NCBI GenBank assembly: GCA_964017065.1
Contig: OZ024786.1
Coordinates: forward strand, 11,900,502 to 11,964,501
Direction of reading: 5' to 3'
Length of the DNA: 64,000 bases
DNA from: Haliclona indistincta
Lineage: Eukaryota; Porifera; Demospongiae; Haplosclerida; Chalinidae
A model generated the notes under the pieces. It made no database searches, was not told where the DNA came from, and saw only the letters and a list, made by a program, of their open reading frames with translations. Position 1 is the stretch's first letter. Every line of letters begins with the position of its first letter. A program made the position numbers and the translations under genes. Of the stretch, positions 61,133 to 64,000 are shown one piece after another.

Positions 61133-63914
61133 GCCATAGCAACAACTCACATGTATAATCTTTATCTCTCTGCTTTGCAGGCGGATCTTGTGTTGCTCAG
61201 GGTTATACAACTTGCTGTAAAGCTGGATCATGCTCTGGGTCAGCAGGAGGAAGCTGCTATTGTGACAAAGTCTGTTACACGTATGGAGACTGTTGCTCTG
61301 ACATAGCCGACAGTGGCTGTGGTCCAGGTAATTGTTACTTTAAAATTTCATTGATCATATAATCCAACAAGACGGACTGCAATGTTCGGGCCCGCCGAAT
61401 TCACACTTGGGAGGGTTGCTACGCGTCAACTGTGGTCCCTTCTTTTCTCATGACCTAATATTTTTATTTAACTCTGGTGTGGGTCTGTATACGTATACAA
61501 TTTTGCAAAAAGAAAGCGTGTGTGGAAATTAAGGACTTCTGTTAGCACTGATTTTAATTCCCCACTGACATTACCAGCCATGCAACCTTGCGATTCAATT
61601 GATCTCCAGGGGCTATGTCTAGTTTTTGCTATGCAGGCAAATTTTTGTTGTTAAGTTTAGCTTAAAACTCAGACAAAGCGCCTTTAGTAATAATACCTCT
61701 GTATACACCCAGAACCAAAATAAACCATGTTTTACCAACCACAACTCTTTGTAAGCTTTTTGGTGAATAGTAGGCGTGTAAATGAGAGATGATACTATGT
61801 CCGTTGTCATTTGTTGTTAGTTGAGACTGATCTTGAAAGCATGTAATTTTCAAAATCCATCTTTCAAAATTTGCTGCACATTTATTGGGTAAAAATAATT
61901 TGTTTTCAGAGCGATTTAGTGTTATTAATTTTGGTCAGACCATAGAATAAATTGTTCTGATTATTAATGAGATCAGATACAGTGTACAGGATAGCTACTT
62001 GTACGTACAGTAAGTGTTATCAAAATTTAAACACTCACTACTGCATTAGACAAAGCTTAGTTACGATGAATAAATCGTGATCATAATCATTGATAAAGCG
62101 ATTTGCAAGACAATTTTTGCTATCGTCACATTCGTGAAGTTTTGTAATTCTTGCAAATTTGCTCAGATAACCAGTTTTTAAGTGTTGCTCATTGTAATTT
62201 CAGTCACTACTATGGCAAAGTTTCACGCTTTGAGAATTTTTGAAATTTTTTGTTTGCTATAGCCCAAAATTTTTGAAAATTTATCATGAATGTGATGACC
62301 TAAGAAGGGCAGCTGCAATGAAAAATCTTTTTATTTAACTACGCTATACTGGATTCAAGCTTAGGTTTTTGTCATGACTCCAGATCTCTTACTTGACAAT
62401 TCTGTATTGTGCATGTGAGCACCATGTGTCAGCACCAACACACTGGTTATTAGTTACTGTTCCAACCAATAAATATCAATAAACCAGTTATGAATATCAT
62501 TAAAAATAGGTGTGTTCATGAGAAAGACATAGATTGCAAAATTCTTGTGCAAGACTGCTAGCTTGCTTTACAACAGTAGCTAGACATTTAGAATGAAGCA
62601 TTTATTAGCATAACAGAAGAGAAACATACTATAATTTTATGCAAAAGGAACACAAATTAAATTAATAACAGCAAATGTGAGTGTGAGCTCAAAAAGTCAA
62701 TTTTTGAATTATGACTACATGATATGCAGAAACAATTTGAATGTCATCATAATTATTTGTGCGTGAAATTTGTTGCCTTGTCTTGTCTTCGTAAAAGACT
62801 TGGGAGCAAAACTATTATTAATAAAATTATTTTGTGTTTGTTTGGATCTTATAAATACAGATTTTTCTCTTCTGTTATAGACTGTGTTGAAGGTGATGCA
62901 CGTATTGTGCAGTACGCCAACGTTAACTCATTCCGAGGACGTATTGAGGTGTGTAAGGGAGGACTATGGGGCACGATGACTGATGATGGGTTTGACTCAC
63001 GCGATGCCAAAGTGGTCTGCAGACAGCTTGGATACTCTGACCTGCGTGAGTTTAGTGTTGAGAAAGAATTATATGTGGACGCACATGGTAGTGGTCACTG
63101 CCTGCTTATAACAGCCAACTAGCTAGGGACCAAACAGTACAGTGGAACCTGTCTATAGTGGTCACTGCCTGCTTATAACAGCCAACTAGCTAGGGACCAA
63201 ACAGTACAGTGGAACCTGTCTATAGTGATCACTGCCTGCTTATAACAGCCAACTAGCTAGGGACCAAACAGTACAGTGGAACCTGTCTGGTAGTGGTCAC
63301 TGCCTGCTTAATACAGCCAGCAAGCTAGGGACCAAACAGTACAGTGGAACCTGTCTATAGTGGTCACTGTTTGCTTATATCAGCCAGCTAGCTAGGGACC
63401 AAACAGTACAGTGGAACCTGTCTTTAGTGGTCACTGCCTGCTTATAACAGCCAGCAAGCTAGGGACCAAACAGTACAGTGGAACCTGTCTATAGTGGTCA
63501 CTGCCTGCTTATAACAGCCAACTAGCTAGGGACCAAACAGTACAGTGGAACCTGTCTATAGTGATCACTGTCTGCTTATAACAGCCAGCTAGCTAGGGAC
63601 CAAACAGTACAGCAGAACGTCTATAGTGGTCACTTCCTAGCTAGCCAGGCACTAAAGCAGTATTGTTACTGCCCATACTGTTCTTTAGTTGTCTACGTTT
63701 TCTCTTGATTTCTCTCTGTACTTATTCCTCTTTGTAGTTGTTCGACCATATCCTAATGCTTGGTTTGGTCAAGGCACTGGTCTGCCTATCTTTCTAGACA
63801 ACGTGAACTGTGCTGGAACTGAGTCCAATCTCTTGAGCTGTTCATACAGTACACCATCCGGTGACACTCACGCAGAAGACGCTAGTGTCCGATGTTACGC
63901 TGAATCTGACCTGA
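60861..63914 (+). CDS. SMB-like + SRCR protein, copy 2 (continues past the window)
   Basis: Exons 60861-60927 (signal peptide), 61181-61327 (SMB-like, [14 protein letters not shown]), 62881-63045 and 63738-63914 (SRCR domain 1). All joins are phase 1 and closely match copy 1, with a few substitutions (for example KSGSC to KAGSC, QYNNINS to QYANVNS). Later SRCR exons lie beyond base 64000. It lacks the E6 insertion and has a longer minisatellite. High intron identity points to a recent tandem duplication. Confidence 0.85.
61003..61130. repeat. (CT)n microsatellite with a CCCT block
   Basis: CT repeats interrupted by about ten CCCT units (61056-61092). Same intronic position as the pure CT tract of copy 1. 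Confidence 0.95.
61330..62880. other. Intron 2 of SMB/SRCR copy 2
   Basis: Non-coding. It aligns with 53792-56520 of copy 1 without element E6. Confidence 0.6.
63085..63660. repeat. Minisatellite in SRCR intron, about 8-9 copies
   Basis: Unit of ~62 bp with 'acagtggaacctgtctatagtggtcactgcctgcttataacagcc'. Units differ by small changes (caagctag/tagctag), suggesting in situ expansion. Confidence 0.92.
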
Positions 63915-64000
63915 GTAAGTTAAACTTAAAACATAACATACTGTTAAAATGTTTGTGTTTTCGAAGATGAATTCTTCTTTATGTGATCATGGTTCATTCT

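Overview
This is eukaryotic, animal-type DNA. Coding sequence is split into short exons with GT-AG introns, some only about 50 bp long. The extracellular domains are metazoan (Ig-like, fibronectin III, SRCR, somatomedin-B-like) and there are Death-like cytoplasmic domains, 7TM receptors and many small DNA transposons. Together with a single-exon beta-helix/multi-TM protein, this suggests a demosponge. That is inference; no marker gene fixes the species.

Layout. (1) Minus strand: three paralogous type I receptors (A at 1-2322, B at about 9943-22425, C at 22732-26563). Each has a signal-peptide exon, one Ig-like exon, one FN3 exon, Ser/Thr-rich stalk exons, a TM exon, a 16-22 nt microexon and a cytoplasmic tail. 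Extracellular exons are phase 1-1. The B and C tails carry ITIM/ITSM-like tyrosine motifs. Receptor B is broken in its Ig exon by a 9.3 kb CACTA-type element (12858-22161) with a perfect 3 bp target duplication. Inside it lie a higher-order minisatellite, a retroposon, a 5.2 kb inverted-repeat block and more satellites. (2) Between A and B: a 1236-residue beta-helix/multi-TM protein (2887-6597), three MITEs and a retrotransposon relic. (3) 26.6-41 kb: mostly non-coding, with a small membrane/coiled-coil gene (29850-30410). There is a 3.7 kb sequence present twice around a 200-base N gap (30062-33771 = 33972-37681), very probably an assembly artefact, followed by about 1.9 kb of (TTC)n. (4) 40.7-47.9 kb, plus strand: a three-exon gene for a secreted N-terminal domain, a multi-TM region and a Death-like domain. 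(5) 50.1-52.3 kb, minus strand: a 7TM receptor gene broken by a foldback element. (6) 53.3-64 kb, plus strand: two tandem copies of a somatomedin-B-like + SRCR gene, with a fragment of a Death-domain gene between them; the second copy runs off the window.

The least familiar system is a family of elements, here called E2 to E6, plus relics. Each starts with a short perfect or near-perfect hairpin and then a conserved box around AAGATGGCGGCTAC. It then has a TTC-rich tract and ends in a long palindrome whose arms match each other but differ between elements. The palindrome repeats the terminal box in inverted orientation. Two insertion sites can be reconstructed and show no target duplication beyond about 1 bp. 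This recalls non-autonomous Helentron-like elements more than ordinary TIR transposons.

Splice joins are read by eye and can be off by a base or two. No database search was possible.
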